A DNA stretch of 64,000 nucleotides from Stenopsyche tienmushanensis (Eukaryota > Arthropoda > Insecta > Trichoptera > Stenopsychidae). Position 1 is the stretch's first letter, and each line of letters starts with the position of its first letter. Of this stretch, positions 1 to 12,595 are shown piece after piece. The stretch covers positions 248,001 to 312,000 of the forward strand of contig WACJ01000117.1 of NCBI GenBank assembly GCA_008973525.1, in the 5' to 3' direction. The notes beneath the pieces were generated by a model, which did no database searches, was not told the DNA's origin, and was given only the letters and a program-made list of their open reading frames with translations. A program made the position numbers and the translations under genes.

Positions 1-403
1 TGTTACAATGCAACAAAACCAACTCGTTTTGATTCGTCGGGAGGGCATTCGATAAATTATAAATTTCCCGCTTGTGTGAATAAAAATTTCATATAAATGT
101 TGCCGGGCTTAACTATTATATTATAAATTGTTCTCGTTAAGAATAATTGTAATTAAGATGCCGTGGTATATGTTTGTCGTTTTCATTCGCGTTAGAACGC
201 GACGAGTGGCGATAAAAATACAAAAATGCAACAGCGGCAAGATCAGATCCTCCCGCGGCCAAGACGATTGGTCGGATCTCAAGCCTTAACTGGCTCTTAA
301 TAGGATGCTGATTGATTCGTGATTGAACTCCAACTATAAATGAATCGCTGTGGTTCTCCGCATATATTTTATATCATTTTACACCCTAATATTTTAAATA
401 ATA
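1..403. other. AT-rich stretch, no gene seen
   Basis: I see no coding region, RNA gene or recognisable repeat in most of this stretch. Its right edge (381-412) holds a near-perfect inverted repeat that includes the outer end of the adjoining mariner relic; this is listed separately. Confidence 0.5.
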
Positions 404-412
404 TTAGGGTGT
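381..412. repeat. 32-bp inverted repeat at mariner end
   Basis: Two 13-bp arms, ACACCCTAATATT and AATATTAGGGTGT, face each other across a 6-bp AT spacer. The right arm continues into the mariner end TTAGGGTGTCCCATAAG. The left arm therefore looks like the tip of a second element of the same family lying head to head, or a local inversion of the end. The arms are directly visible; the origin is inferred. Confidence 0.6.
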
Positions 413-1120
413 CCCATAAGTTTCTTTCGTTTTCATATTAAGAAAAAAATAAACAATAATTTGTATTACATCAAAATGTATTGAATAATATATGATCCAT
501 TCTGTTCTATTACCTTTCTTCATCTCTTCGGAAGTCTCATAATGCCTTTTTGCCAAAATTTCCCAGGTTTGTTGAGACGTGGCGTTATCGTGATGAAAAA
601 CAATGCCTCGTCTGCTCGCTAATTCTGGCCTTTTTCTGGCAATTGCATCTTTTAGATTGTCTAGTTGGAAACAATATTTTGTTGAATTGATCGTTTCACC
701 TTGCTGAAGTAGCTCATAATAAACTACCCCCTTCCAGTTCCACCAAATGCATAGCAAAACTTTTTTTGGATGTAGGCCAGGTTTAGCTACAGTTAAAGCT
801 TCTGTACCCTTGATCCAAGACCGTTTATGTTGGATATTCTCATAGAATATCCAAATTTCATCTCCAGTGGCAAGTCTCTTCAAAAAAGGTTGGCTATTAT
901 GTCGTTGGAGAAGAAGATCGCTGAAGTTTATTTGAGTCAGTCAGTTCATGAGGAAGCCACACATCTGAACAATTGATGTAGCCCAATTTTGTCAGATGAT
1001 TATGGACGGATGTTCGTGGAATTTCTAGCTTGTTAGCTATTTTGCGAACAGTATATCGCGAGCTTTCTTCAACCGTGGCTATGATTAGATCTGTGTTCAT
1101 TTGCGAAAGAGACATATTGG
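404..1120 (-). pseudogene. Mariner transposase relic
   Basis: This is a dead mariner transposase (IS630/Tc1/mariner DDE/D cut-and-paste enzyme), read on the minus strand. The N-proximal part (about 1120-920) has a helix-turn-helix segment with RYTVRKIANKLEIPRTSVHN and the linker VWLPHELT, as in the family. The second part (404-883) has TGDEIW around the first catalytic Asp and HHDNA around the second. The halves are in different frames near 885-915, and a few residues of the linker are missing. The C-terminal third with the last catalytic Asp is absent; the frame runs instead into the terminal sequence at 404. A TIR-like end, TTAGGGTGTCCCATAAG, follows a TA at 402-403. I could not find the matching far end. 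Non-functional. Confidence 0.85.
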
Positions 1121-1574
1121 ACAACCTAATAGTTTCTCCTCTTTGGCCTATAACTTTGCGAATTTCATTTATAACGACTTGAAATTTACTGAACGTATTC
1201 TTAAGCATTGATTCTTCCCGATACACGAAGAAAAAAAAGGTTTTGTTTAAACCAACAAGGTAGAAACGTCCCTTAAAAACTTCATCGTTTCCATCTGTAC
1301 GATCATCCTCTGAATTTTGAATGGTACCAGATGTAATTTTCACCAAATTTGCTTCATCAACCTCTTCGTTTAAATCGTTAACCCCTAAATGAGTACTATC
1401 CCAGGGTCTGGGACCCCCCCCCCCACTATTCATAAAGAGCACTCTTCTACATTGAGCAGCAAATTAATCGATTTTTTGTGTATTGTTTGTGTAAAGAAAT
1501 GACATGTCTTGTATGCTATCAACAGTGTTTATTTACAATTGACTCTGCCTCGAATTGAAGATTGTCTTTTTTTG
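1121..1574. other. Unassigned sequence upstream of mariner relic
   Basis: An open minus-strand frame continues to 1442, but its translation upstream of the helix-turn-helix does not resemble the mariner N-terminus I know. It contains a C12 run near 1416. At about 1515-1540 is a short match (rc of TGTTGATAGCA) to the LTR-like repeat seen at 8.0, 15.7, 33.8 and 48.8 kb. Confidence 0.35.
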
Positions 1575-1650
1575 AATAAAAATAGTATGGGTGTCTAATT
1601 TTCTGTAGCTTGGTCCCTATCTCGACGCTATAGAAGGTTTGAATGTATTG
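1575..1650 (-). repeat. Fragment of pogo-like MITE (CTTCTATAGCG family)
   Basis: The reverse complement contains CTTCTATAGCGTCGAGATA, followed by sequence that tracks the left part of the element at 43086-43291 (GGGACC versus GGACC, then TTAG and CCATAC in the same order). Only one end is present. Confidence 0.6.
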
Positions 1651-3821
1651 AATAAATAAAATAATATCGTTTTTAAGCATTTCATTCGTATTAATAAATT
1701 TTAATGATCGCCAATTATGTATATCGTCCGAATGCTCTTATTATGCATGCAAAAATGAATTCAAAATGTTCTTTAAAACTCGTACAATAACCGGCTTACA
1801 TAAATGCGCAGATAAGTCCGACCATTATAACAATATGAATTTCTCCGAGTTCTTTGCAGTATGAAAAATGCATTGTAATCTCCATCTCCACCTGAGCACC
1901 CAGGCTAAATGGAGTAATAAATGCACCCTCGATAGAGGATCATGAATGAAAATCTCTCCGCGATTTTTCATCCGTTTTAATAAGGTCTTAAATCTTTTCA
2001 GGGAACCTCGCTTCGTGTACGTAATTCAAGAACTTTGCAAATTAGCGTACATAGCGAATTTCAATTTGAGCTTTGTTTCGCTAATTAACTTAGTCTGCCA
2101 GAAACTCAAGAGATCTTAACTGGTACTAAGTGGTACTTTGGGTACCGCTTGTGCCAATTGAACCGTACATTTCGATAAGGAGCTATTTTGCGCAATGATT
2201 TCATATCTGAAATCGGGAAACGTTCATAATTTTCCGGGACATTGGATACATTGTTATTATGACGATACTGCAAGCGCCGATGCAAATTTTGTCCTAACTA
2301 AAAATGGATTTATTACACCGTACGCTTCTGTATTATGGGATTAAATCGAATGCCACATGAATTTTAAATTATAACCAAATCTCAAAATATTAAAAAATAT
2401 TTAAATAAATGTTGATTATTTCGACGATCAAATAAATTGAAAGCAAACATATGGATGTGAATTCTTGCATCCATATTCCATCGTGTGAAGTCTCCGTTCT
2501 GAAGAATTCTTGAAAATTCTATTGTTAGTCTAGCTCACGAATGTATACAGTCAATACCTGGATTTGAAAATCTGAAAGCAATCGTTCACATGGAATCACC
2601 CCAATGCACAAATAATACACCCTTAAAATAAAATGGAATAAATTCAATTCTATTATATCTTCTGTTATGCACCCAAATTCAATTTTATATGAACATCCGA
2701 ATCAATCAAACAACCCTCAAGCTAACTCGACAAAATTATACACATACCGGACTGCAGATTATTGATACAATTCGTATTCTGTTACATTGCAAAATTTAAT
2801 ATCACCTTCTAACGCCGCACGATTGAAGTAGGTAATTCAGCTTTATATCCAAAACATGGCTATGAATTTAGCCCATATAAAATTATATTGAAGGCATTAA
2901 GTGATATCGCTTTAGATCTCTCATATAAAACGTCTTAAGCCTCTTAATATAAGTTTTCGTTGTGATATCATTATTTTCGTTTTTGACTGTATGTTTCAAT
3001 AATAAGTTCTATTCCCGGCTGAAATACACGTATAAATTCCCATATAATCCCAACCCTTGAACGGTGATTAATTCGCTGAGCAAATCATTATTATAAATTC
3101 ATAACATCCAAGGGCATTCCAAAATAGGGATTAAATTAAATACCAATACATGTATAAATTGATAATAAATCATTTCATCGTAATAATTTTGCCGAAATTA
3201 TTAGGGCGATATTCAATCATCATTATGAACTGACTTTAAAATTATCATCATCAGCCTAATTTATGATCGATATTTCGAATGTTAGAAATAAGTAATAGTT
3301 AATTCGATTGGGGCAGGGCTTGAAATGGACCAAAGTGAACCAGCGCGCAGTGCCGGTTCATTTTGTATTTTTAAACATAATAAATAATCGGTTTACAAAG
3401 TCCCAAATACATAATTTCATATTGATAGATACATTTAGAACCGATAGATCAAATAAATACTTCATTAGATCAAAAAAATATATAAGCGGATGAAATTTGG
3501 TGTGAAATTTTTTTAAAGAAGTGGTGTGGAAAATAATTTATTGGGTCAAAATCAACGTTCAGGATTAAATATTATTCCATTTTTTAGGATTTAGGATTAA
3601 TATGATTCATTGAAACCACAATAAATAAATATGGTTGCCATGTCATGAAACTGAAAGAGAATTTCATAAAATTAGGTCACAATCTGAATACACAAAATTT
3701 ATATCGTGTTACTTCAATGATAAATAATCTGATTTTAATACCTGGATGAGAGAATTTATTCAGCTTATTCACTTCATATAAACCAACATATATATAATAT
3801 ATCACTCAATAAGTTCATAGG
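1651..3821. other. AT-rich, no gene seen
   Basis: About 2.2 kb without a recognisable gene, RNA gene or repeat. The short open frames (for example 3308-3493) show no family features. Confidence 0.4.
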
Positions 3822-4145
3822 ATGACTAATAAAATAACAACTTTTAATCAAAATTCGTCTTTATTCATTCAACATCCTTTCAAATGTGATATATTGAATT
3901 TCATTGCTTCTTTAACATTTCTATGCCTTTTTTGTACAACGTTTTATCTTTGGCCGGTAGAGACATTTTTTATTTTTTATTTGGGCTCGTTTTTTCGCAA
4001 TGTTTTCCATCAAATAAAACCTTCTTACGAATACTTCATCAATAAGCCGTTGGAAAATCATTTAACCATTTTATATCATCAAAAACCGAATTATATTCAT
4101 AGATGGCACAACCTAGTATTTATACAAAGGAATAGAATTAAATAA
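3822..4145 (-). pseudogene. Possible mariner C-terminal scrap
   Basis: The minus strand, in broken frames, contains a stretch reading LYKKGIEMLKK followed by an NSIYHI-like segment. This resembles the mariner C-terminal pattern (...GIKxLxxRWxKCI). The long plus-strand open frame over the same bases (107 codons) has no recognisable features and is probably fortuitous in AT-rich DNA. This is a weak similarity read by eye. Confidence 0.3.
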
Positions 4146-4380
4146 CGGGTAGATTTCGTTTTTAAATGCCGAAGTTCAACAAAGAGCTACATTCTGTTTA
4201 CATTTTTAATGGCTTTTGACTTCTATCAATACAAGATCGAGCTCAAAGCAGTATTTTCTCAGGCTTTTTACAATCGGGAGAGTCTTCAAGTCGAACAGAA
4301 ATATCCACACAACTCAATTCAAGCGGAATTACATTTATTAGACCTAATCTCGAATCAATCCCATATATAATATACGAGCG

Positions 4381-4800
4381 TAATTCCAGAAGTACCCGAT
4401 TTGATGTATATATGCTGATTGTTTTTTAAAAAAATGATCCATGAAATGGTGAAGAAAATCCACAAAATGATATTCGATGATCGTCTACTGAAAATGCGTG
4501 AACTAATAAACATGACAGGTATTTAAAAAATAGCATCGTGAGGATATTTCAATCGAGTTTTTGGCGATGTTTTACAGCAATAAAGCCTAGTTTTTGCATC
4601 GATTCGTTATTATGGATGAAACATGGGTCCATTAATTCTTACCCGAGATAGAAAACAGTCAAAATAATAGACTAAAAAGGGAGAATCGGTTTCATAGAAA
4701 GCAAAGACAGTTCCATCGGCAAGCAATGTCATAATATCAGTATTTTGGGATACTCATGGGATAATTTTTATTGTTTATCTTCAAAAATGATCCCTCATAC
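4381..4800 (+). pseudogene. Mariner (irritans/Hsmar-like) relic
   Basis: The element begins with a TIR-like end containing CCAGAAGTACC, which recurs inverted as GGTACTTCTGG at the end of the 18.2-18.9 kb relic. Reading plus with frameshifts gives MVKKIHKMIFDDRLL in the DNA-binding region, then MDETWVH around the first catalytic Asp, then VIISVFWDTHGIIF, a conserved strand of the mariner catalytic domain. There are several stops and a deletion after about 4520. The element stops near 4800 without the second or third catalytic Asp. Non-functional. Confidence 0.75.
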
Positions 4801-6602
4801 AATATTAGTATAGTATAAACTTAAAATATTATATGATTTATATGGCTCTATAAAATATTGCTATTAATTTCCATTTCAAGCACTGAACTGGGCCTTAAAG
4901 GATAAATTTGAACCGAAATTTTTAGACATTGTTTTCGATAACGATTCAACAGGTTTATTGATATAGTATAGCTTTCTTTACCCATTTCAATGTAAATCTA
5001 TTAAGCTCTCGTGGATTTCAGGAGCATGCGAAGGATCAATTTGTCAAATGAGACATTATTACAATACGTTTAATTAGGATGAAAATATTTCTTCGCTGAA
5101 AAATGATTCATCCCCTCGATGGCTGTTGTTTCGCATTCATTTCGAATGATTAGCATTATTTACCCCAAAAGCCAACGGGCGTAAAATTAAAAACTCCTAA
5201 CTTTTGCCAAGACAATGCCCTGGATTTCAACTCCTCGGTCTGGCATCGTCTTATTTGTTCTTGGTAATAATTTGTTTCAAGCCCTCTCCGTCTTTGATGT
5301 TGAACGATGTAAACATAAGTAGCAGCACAAAGCAGACTCGGGCTAATTGAATAAGTCCCTTATACGCCCAGTTTACCGTCTGCCTGTCCCAATTTGTTGC
5401 CAACTTTTTATTTCTTAGCAACATTAAGCGCTAATTGTGTGTTTGGCCTCCATTTGGTTTCCGAGCGATTATTCAATCTGGAAATCTTTGAATCGCCCAA
5501 ATTCCGGCGAGGAAAACACCGCCAGAAAGAAAATTGTCGAAGTCGCCCGAAGAAAATGCTTCTAGGGCATCACATACTTCAATAATTCCATTATTTCGAC
5601 TGATGGGTGGCCTAATAAAATTATACACATTTCTTTGAGAAATTGAGTGCCATTCAATCAAAGGCCATTTATATAATGCCAGATCAAAGCATAATTTTAT
5701 ATAATAAATATTTTTCTTGGAGTACTTAGGATTTATGCCAATCTCAATAGGATTTCTTTCAATAACAATAAAAAATTTATACGAACGCGTTACTCAATGC
5801 CCAAATTTCGATAGCTTGGAAAGCATTAATATATTTGACAAACAGTCATAACTCTCATTATTGAAGATTGTTGTATTTCATGTACATTTGAAATAAAATT
5901 AATATCATTGAAATGTTACAAAGACATCGATGCATTTTAAATTGTACGAATATTGTTGCAAATTCGTCATTTATAGACCCGATCATATCATATAAGCCGA
6001 ATATTAAATTGAATTTTGCAATGGTAAAACTGAATATTATCCCACTTTATTTGGCTTTAGATTTGTCTAGTAAGCACCAAGTTCTGCGGCAAAATCCTAT
6101 AAAACCTTGAGGAATGATGAATAAGCATGTGAAGAATTAGAATAATGGGTAATAAAAAAGGGACCCTTTAAAAAACGTCTATTTCAGGAAGGATGAAATT
6201 TACATGTACATTTTAAGTTACCACGTGCCGATATTTTATTAGTAATTATATTATTAGGATGGTATGCCATCAATAGATGTGAAATTCAAGTCTTCCTCTA
6301 ATATCACAAATAGAACATATTTAATAGAACCACTTTTTAAAAGATTAGCTTACGATATGACTAAATAGAACGTCATCCGAAGCAAGTTACACCCAAAAAG
6401 AGTTACCATTTGGTGTTCATTTTGTTTGTTTTGTGTGAATGCTAAGCGATACCAATCAATGTTGAGTGACTTTTTATGGCCACAATTAATTCATGTTGAT
6501 ATGTATGATGTCTATTTCCAGCAAGGCGGCGATGCATATCACACAATTTGAGTAAACATTACAAAAATAAACATCTAAGCGTCATATTTGAATTACCTTA
6601 TA
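4801..6602. other. AT-rich, no gene seen
   Basis: No convincing gene or repeat. About 5160-5600 is somewhat less AT-rich and looks like unique sequence. The overlapping short open frames there (61-63 codons) lack any family signature. Confidence 0.4.
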
Positions 6603-7112
6603 CACTAAAACCTTTTTTTGTGCGGTTTATTTGTTCCACGCACAAAAAGAAGTCGCACAAAAAAAACTATGACATGCTTAGAAAATATAAAGATGCGTTC
6701 CATGGATTTTTAAAACCGCATAAATTTGAAACAGCTTTATAAAATATTTCCAAAGTCGCATAAAAAAAACCAGGAAAACAGTAGTTTCGAGAAAAACGCG
6801 TTAAAAGATTTCATTCTGGTAGGACCAGGCCAAGTTGCCGCATCACTACAATAGCTATAACTCAGTAAGTAGTTTGAATTTTGAAAATTCCTTTGGAGAT
6901 TGTATTTTTAAAAGTCGAAACATGCAAAAAAAACGAAATCTCGAAATGCAAAGATTTACACAGTTCAAAATTTCGATTAGTGTTGACGATTTATTTCCTA
7001 TTTTAACCAAAATATCTCGATAAATAAGTTGAAATTTAAAAAAAATTGCTTTAAAAAAACCGCATAACTTCGAAATCGCACAAAAAAAATCACACAAAAA
7101 GAGATTTGAGTG
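6603..7112. mobile_element. Pogo-like TIR element, copy 1 (510 bp)
   Basis: The ends are CACTAAAACCTTTTTTTGTG and, inverted, a GATTTGAGTG terminus, each flanked by TA (6601-6602 and 7113-7114), as expected of Tc1/mariner/pogo transposition. Subterminal runs contain repeated GCACAAAAA/GCATAA motifs in both orientations. The interior shares blocks with copies 2-4, including CGCATAA...GAAACAGCT and the AAAAACGCGTTAAAAGATTT block. No intact transposase is present, so it is non-autonomous. Assignment to the pogo/Tigger group rests only on the TIR (CACTYAAACC) and the TA target. Confidence 0.75.
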
Positions 7113-7189
7113 TATTAGGTAAACTTTGTATTGACGTCGCATTTTCAAAAATGCAATTTTTAGCCAGTCGTCCACTAAAAATGTATGTT

Positions 7190-7690
7190 GACATTTTTTT
7201 TTTATGTTGAAGTTTTTCTTACAAGAAAAAAGAACTTTTTACAAGCCCCGTGAATCTAAATATATGAAAATGATTGCAAGAAAAAGAGCAATATCGCCTG
7301 TTTCTTAGAGATTTAATAACTGGAGATAAAAAATGGGTTATCTATTCGAATATCAAAAAGAAAAGGCTGTGTTCAATGTCTGGAAAAAAAGAAATCCCAA
7401 CCCTTAGAGTCGGACTACAACAAACCATTATCGTATCTGATAGAATACAAAGAGAATAGTTTATTTTGCATTATTAAAATAAAGCTAAACAGTCACGATA
7501 CTTAATCGTTCGTCAAAAGAGGCCAAATTCGATAAAAAACATAATTCTTTTGCATGGCAACGACCGACCTCATGTGATTGATATGACGCAAAAAAATTAA
7601 GGATCTCGTTTGGGATACTTTATTGCTTCCTGCGTATTCACCATTAGGACTTCCAATTTACTATTAAATTGCAATTACCGGTAAAACGGT
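7190..7690 (+). pseudogene. Mariner relic
   Basis: A short frame at 7274-7459 contains RDLITGDKKWVIYSNIKKKR, which matches the mariner segment around the first catalytic Asp (TGDEKW). Downstream, in another frame, LHGNDRPH near 7553-7576 corresponds to the second catalytic motif (HHDNARPH). LPAYSP near 7625 is the motif before the third Asp. Many frameshifts and stops, no TIRs seen. Confidence 0.7.
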
Positions 7691-7877
7691 AAAAATACCT
7701 CTAATTACCGGTTTACTGGCTATTTACCAACCAATGAAAAATCATTAAAATAGAAATATACACATAAAAATTTGATTTAAATATTAATATTTTAGGTTAC
7801 GTTCCCATCAATTATATCGGTTCGGTTACGGTTTTCGTTTTGCCTAAAATAACGGTATTACCGGTTAGCGGTTTCGT
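7674..7877. repeat. ACCGGT-rich patch
   Basis: This patch contains clustered ATTACCGGT-type motifs in both orientations (for example TTACCGGTAAAACGGTAA near 7675 and ACGGTATTACCGGTTAGCGG near 7850), separated by about 150 bp. It resembles the subterminal regions of some hAT elements, but I found no definite TIR or target duplication. Confidence 0.4.
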
Positions 7878-7884
7878 TGCTAAA

Positions 7885-7925
7885 ATTGCATAACTTCAAA
7901 ATCGCATAAAAAAGTAAGTTTGTAT
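7885..7925. repeat. Fragment of pogo-like TIR element
   Basis: GCATAACTTCAAAATCGCATAAAAAAG matches (in pieces) the right subterminal part of the CACTYAAACC element family, without its terminus. Confidence 0.5.
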
Positions 7926-7929
7926 TAAT

Positions 7930-8260
7930 TACCCTTTGAGTAGTAAGTTAATTTTAAAACGACTTAAACGCAGTTGTTATTTTGGTATATCCACCATTTA
8001 TTGTCCGTATAGGTCCACTTATCTCTCAGAACCGCGCAGCGTGTATAAAGCTTGTATATAAATAAGCAATGTTGATAGCACACAATATTCATTCATTTAT
8101 TCGCGTAAACATAAACAATACACTTGGAATATCTATGTATACAATCGTACTATGTACGCATGACACTCTCCGTCTTGTCTCCTATTTACAATATCCGAAC
8201 TCAACGTGCAAAAATGCAAGAATCACTTGAATTCGATCGCAAATACGCGACTGTACTCCT
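7930..8260 (+). repeat. LTR-like dispersed repeat, copy 1
   Basis: Shares in order, with an inverted copy at 15565-15800, blocks around TCCACTTATCTCTCAGAACC, GCGCAGCGTGTATAA, TGTTGATAGCACACAATATT and GAATTCGATCGCAAATACGC. Partial copies lie at 33826-33870 and 48715-48835. A TATA/AATAAA-like core and the absence of coding suggest a solo LTR or another non-coding retroelement end. The class is unproven. Confidence 0.5.
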
Positions 8261-11200
8261 CAAAGATTAATATTGGATTTACCTAATACTAATGTATACT
8301 GGATTTTTCTCAGCATTATTTTTAACCAGACGACAAAATGCGATAGTAAAAATATAATATGGACAAGACAATGACAAAATTTACTGACTGAAGATCCATC
8401 CAAAAACGATTTTTGGATGGGTTTCAAGTACTTGTTTATTTGTATCAAAAATAAACGGATTGTTTTCTATACTATGAAAAATTAATTCAGGCAAGAGATT
8501 TCCGCCCACGATGTAATTTATACAGGAATAACAATGTATCTTATAACAAATTGGCGAGCTCAAATTCTTATTGATACATTTCAATTGAAATTTAAAAATA
8601 CATATGGCATACAAGCGACGTAACATTCTATACGTATTAGCCACTCAAGTGATAAAATAATCATATTTAATCGAAAAAGAAATCAACCGATCATTTAAAG
8701 CGGCGAGTGACCATTGAAAAATAAGGACATTATCAGGTCAAATAAAAATGCTTTAATTATCCGTGTTTTTTAATTTAAAAATTAAATCAAAAATACTATT
8801 TAAGTATTAAATATGGATTTATGACGTAGGTATGCATTTGATTGCAATTTTATACGCTTCAATGATACTAAAAGTATTGTTTGGCTCAATATGAACAATG
8901 CTTTATATATTCTCGATTTTGAATATTTCAAAGTCATTTTAAAACAACATCATAGTATGGACATTATTAGGGATCTTAAAATCAATTTTTTAATCAAATT
9001 CGATCCTAACAAAACAATATTATGCACATATTTATATACTACATGATGTATATCTTATTCCAGACATACAAAGAGATACGCACATAAAAGAAATCGCCTT
9101 TTCCAAACATTGTTTTCGTCCGTTAGGATATGGACTAGTAAATTTCATACGGAGTCCCTTTAAAAAGACTATGATTCAAATACGGAATTTACCATTTTAT
9201 TTATACCCTTGAATAAAACCCGTATTTGTGTACCCAAAGTCAATTCTTCGTACCTTCAGGACTTTTCGATACGAATTCCTTTTGTGCTGAAGAATGCGAT
9301 CCTTCGACGATCCAAGGGCAGGGCTTTGAAAAATAATACAATAAAAATTATATTTTTAATTAAATAAATTCATGATGTTAAATAATATTTTTGCATGTTT
9401 AAATTGTGTATTTCATCGTTTTAATGCTATATTTTTGTGCTTTATCATATCAACGATTGCTTGTGTGCTTCTGAAAAATATACGACTCGAATGAAAAAAA
9501 TTAACGTTTAATAAGCTGTATATTTGATTGCAAATCCACCCTTAAGATCTCCAGGGCGGCTGAGAAAAAATCCTTATTGGTTTTCATTAAAGAGCCAACG
9601 CCTACGTACATATACGGCTTTAAAGATAAAACGAAACACGTCGTAAAATCTCTTTATTCGGTACTTTAACGGTTGTAAAACCCACAACGCAGACTCTTCG
9701 TACTTCAATAAAGAAAGTGGGCAAAATTTAAAAGTGAAATATGAGGCGAATTCAAGATGATAAACTCTCGGGTTGATTTCAATTTGATATCTTCAGAAAC
9801 GGCAAGGTAGTCAATAAAAACGAGCTCCATTCATGTTATTAAAAAGGCAACTTTTATTTCAATTTTAGATGGAATTCAAGATGAAAAGGGTTCTTATCGG
9901 GGGGATATTAGTATCAATTATATAGGGGATCTGAGAATCCACCCACATTTATAATGCTTTGTTGACGATCTACGTTTGTCTTAATTTATCAATTAGATTC
10001 TCGTCGAAGAAATAACAGCGGGGGTTGTAATTTCGCATCACTCGTGAATCTTTTTATTTTTTTTTGAGAATTATCCGGCACTCTAAAAAGGAATTCTCAT
10101 CCCCCGGAGCTGATTTTCCAGTGCAAAAATTTATAACGAAATTAGCGTCGTGCTCCCGGAGACCCGACAGATTTTCAATTTCACTCTTTCATCGCAACCC
10201 TCTTAATCATATTACTTACAAAAGATTCATTCTGGTGTCGGTAGTGGTTCAATTTTTTTAAGATTTTTTAATTCCATCCTCTCATTCCCCTAATCATTCT
10301 TCGCTCTTTGGTGGATTCTTCAAATTTATTATTACAATGGCCATTCGTCTTTTTCATTGCCCACTTTATACACAGTTCGATACTCTTCCAGAGTGTAAAC
10401 ATCTACATTCTCATGCGATTTAGTTTCTGGCACCTCACTTAACAGAATGGTGTTTATCTACGACCGAGAAAAGGTTAAGAGATTGAAAGGAAGCTCCATT
10501 GACCTACTCTACCTTCAGTAATCTCCATATTTATTCTCTTCGATCGAAGAAAGAGCTTCTACAGGGTTGGTAGGACATACATTTGCATAATATTAATAGA
10601 TAGCCTTGCAAATTAGAGTGAATATCCATAAGCATAGCTGAACCTTTCCTGAAAAGATGGCTGCTTTAATTTAAATAGACATAAGGACATTTCACTATAT
10701 AAATATATATAAAATACACACTATAATAATCGTTATAGATTTTAATAACTATAATATTCTCATCGATTTTATTGTAAATTTAATGATGAATTGTTCGAGG
10801 AAAAACGTGGTACAACGTCTGTGTCATCAGTAACATCATGAACTATGATACACATTTTGTTTCATCAACCATTATAATAGTAATATAAATTACAATCCAT
10901 TCACTGCGCTAATTGAACTAACATTATTTCAAAAATCGTCAGGACATCGAGCTTCGAAACTCGACTATCTCAATGCATCGATCAGAATAGAGATCACCTT
11001 AATGATATAATTTTTTAAATTATTAATATCAATAAAATCTTTAAATATATCTTATAGCATGAAAAAATAAATTAAACTGATATTTCCTATACGGTTTGTG
11101 TTATTTATTTTTAAAATAAGGTAGTTTCCCTGCCGCACCTGTTTATGCATGTGTATAAATTCGACAGGATTTGATTCCATATAATATATAACACTACAAA

Positions 11201-11925
11201 TATATCACTATCTTTAATAGAAGATGATATAAAATGCAACATCATTGTTGGTTGTCGATAATTCATTGACGATATGGCGTTTAACGCCTTAGAAAAAACT
11301 CATCGATTTCAATAAAATTTGTTCGGACGACTCGAACGAAAAAGACGTGAAAGGATATCCAATTACAATGGTATTAAAAGCGCGAAAGGTTGATATAATG
11401 GGTTCCTATATTTCAGATTGTGGAAAAAACTTTTCACCGTAGCAACAAATTTTAGGAGACCCAGAGTTATATTTCTGATCGATCGGCTCGATTCAAGTTA
11501 TGTCTAATTTTCCGTTTCCAAGAACTGAAATATTGATACTAATGATATAATTGATCTACATATAATCTTGTTATAATTTAATTACATGTCATCATCCATT
11601 ATTGGAAAAGTCTCAAATGACATCTTAACACTCGAAAACCCGGTTCCGCGCACATTTATTAGCAATCTACATAATGCATATATTTTTCTATAGGTTTAAA
11701 GACTACTAATTATAGTATTGAATTATATTTATTGTTACAAATTTAATAATATGGACTTAATTATCTAATCCAGTTTTGAAAAATTGAAAATAATAAATAT
11801 CCCACTCAATAAATTATCAGCAATTCTTCGAAATCTAGCTGCATTAAATGCTATGTTTATATTATTTTAAATTGGACTAGTCGTCCTAAAAAAGTTGTTC
11901 AGATCATTTTTTTGCTTATATTATA
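8261..11925. other. AT-rich, no gene seen
   Basis: About 3.7 kb with no recognisable coding, RNA gene or dispersed repeat. Sub-regions such as 9540-9800 and 10060-10600 are slightly less AT-rich and may be older unique sequence. Confidence 0.4.
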
Positions 11926-12595
11926 CACTTATTTTTGTGCGACTTTTTTTTTGTGCGATTTCAAAGTTATGCGAGTTTTAAAAAAAAAAATTAAAAGCAA
12001 AGTTTTTTTAAAGCGATTTTTATTTATTTTTATTTCATTAAGAGTACGTATCGAAATATTTTGAATTAAATAGGAAATAAATCATCAACGCTAACCGAAA
12101 TTTGGAAAAAGTATATAATTTGGTACTGTGTAAATCATATTGCATCAGCTATCCCTGAATATACAACCACGCCCTTTGTTCTATTGTAGTTTACACGGAT
12201 CTACACGGAACAAAGATAGCATTGACATTGGATATACTATTTCTTCCGAAGAAGAAAGCGATTTTGAGTCATATCAAAAATGATCATAAAGCGATAATAG
12301 TTTGTGATCAAAATAATTAGTATTTCTCTAGTGGATGTCTGGCATTTCAGATGCCAAATGTCAGGCATCTTCAAAATTTTACCAATGATGCAAGACGTCC
12401 TTTAAGTGTTAACAAAAATGTTATTCTTTAACTGCCTTATTGTTTTCCTGTTTTTTTTTAATCAACTTTTTTTATGCGATTTTGGATATATTTTATATAG
12501 CTGTTTCAAAGTTATGCGGTATTAAAATCCATGGAACGCATATTTTATGCGATTTTCCGTGAAACGCATCTACCACACAAAAAAATGTTTAAGTG
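11926..12595. mobile_element. Pogo-like TIR element, copy 2 (670 bp, inverted)
   Basis: The ends CACTTATTTTTGTGCGAC and (inverted) TTTAAGTG are flanked by TA at 11924-11925 and 12596-12597. The interior lies in the opposite orientation to copies 1, 3 and 4. Around 12215-12285 a short frame reads GYTISSEEESDFES, an acidic segment also recognisable inverted in copy 4 (about 22820-22880). This is perhaps a relic of the parent transposase or cargo. Confidence 0.75.

Noticed and set aside
1575..1598. TATGGGTGTCTAA as the far TIR of the 404 mariner
   Set aside because: The surrounding bases match the pogo-like MITE at 43086-43291 instead, and no TA follows.
3822..4145. 107-codon plus-strand open frame as a membrane protein gene
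   Set aside because: Hydrophobicity follows from AT-richness. The opposite strand shows a weak mariner tail, and no start context or family was recognised.
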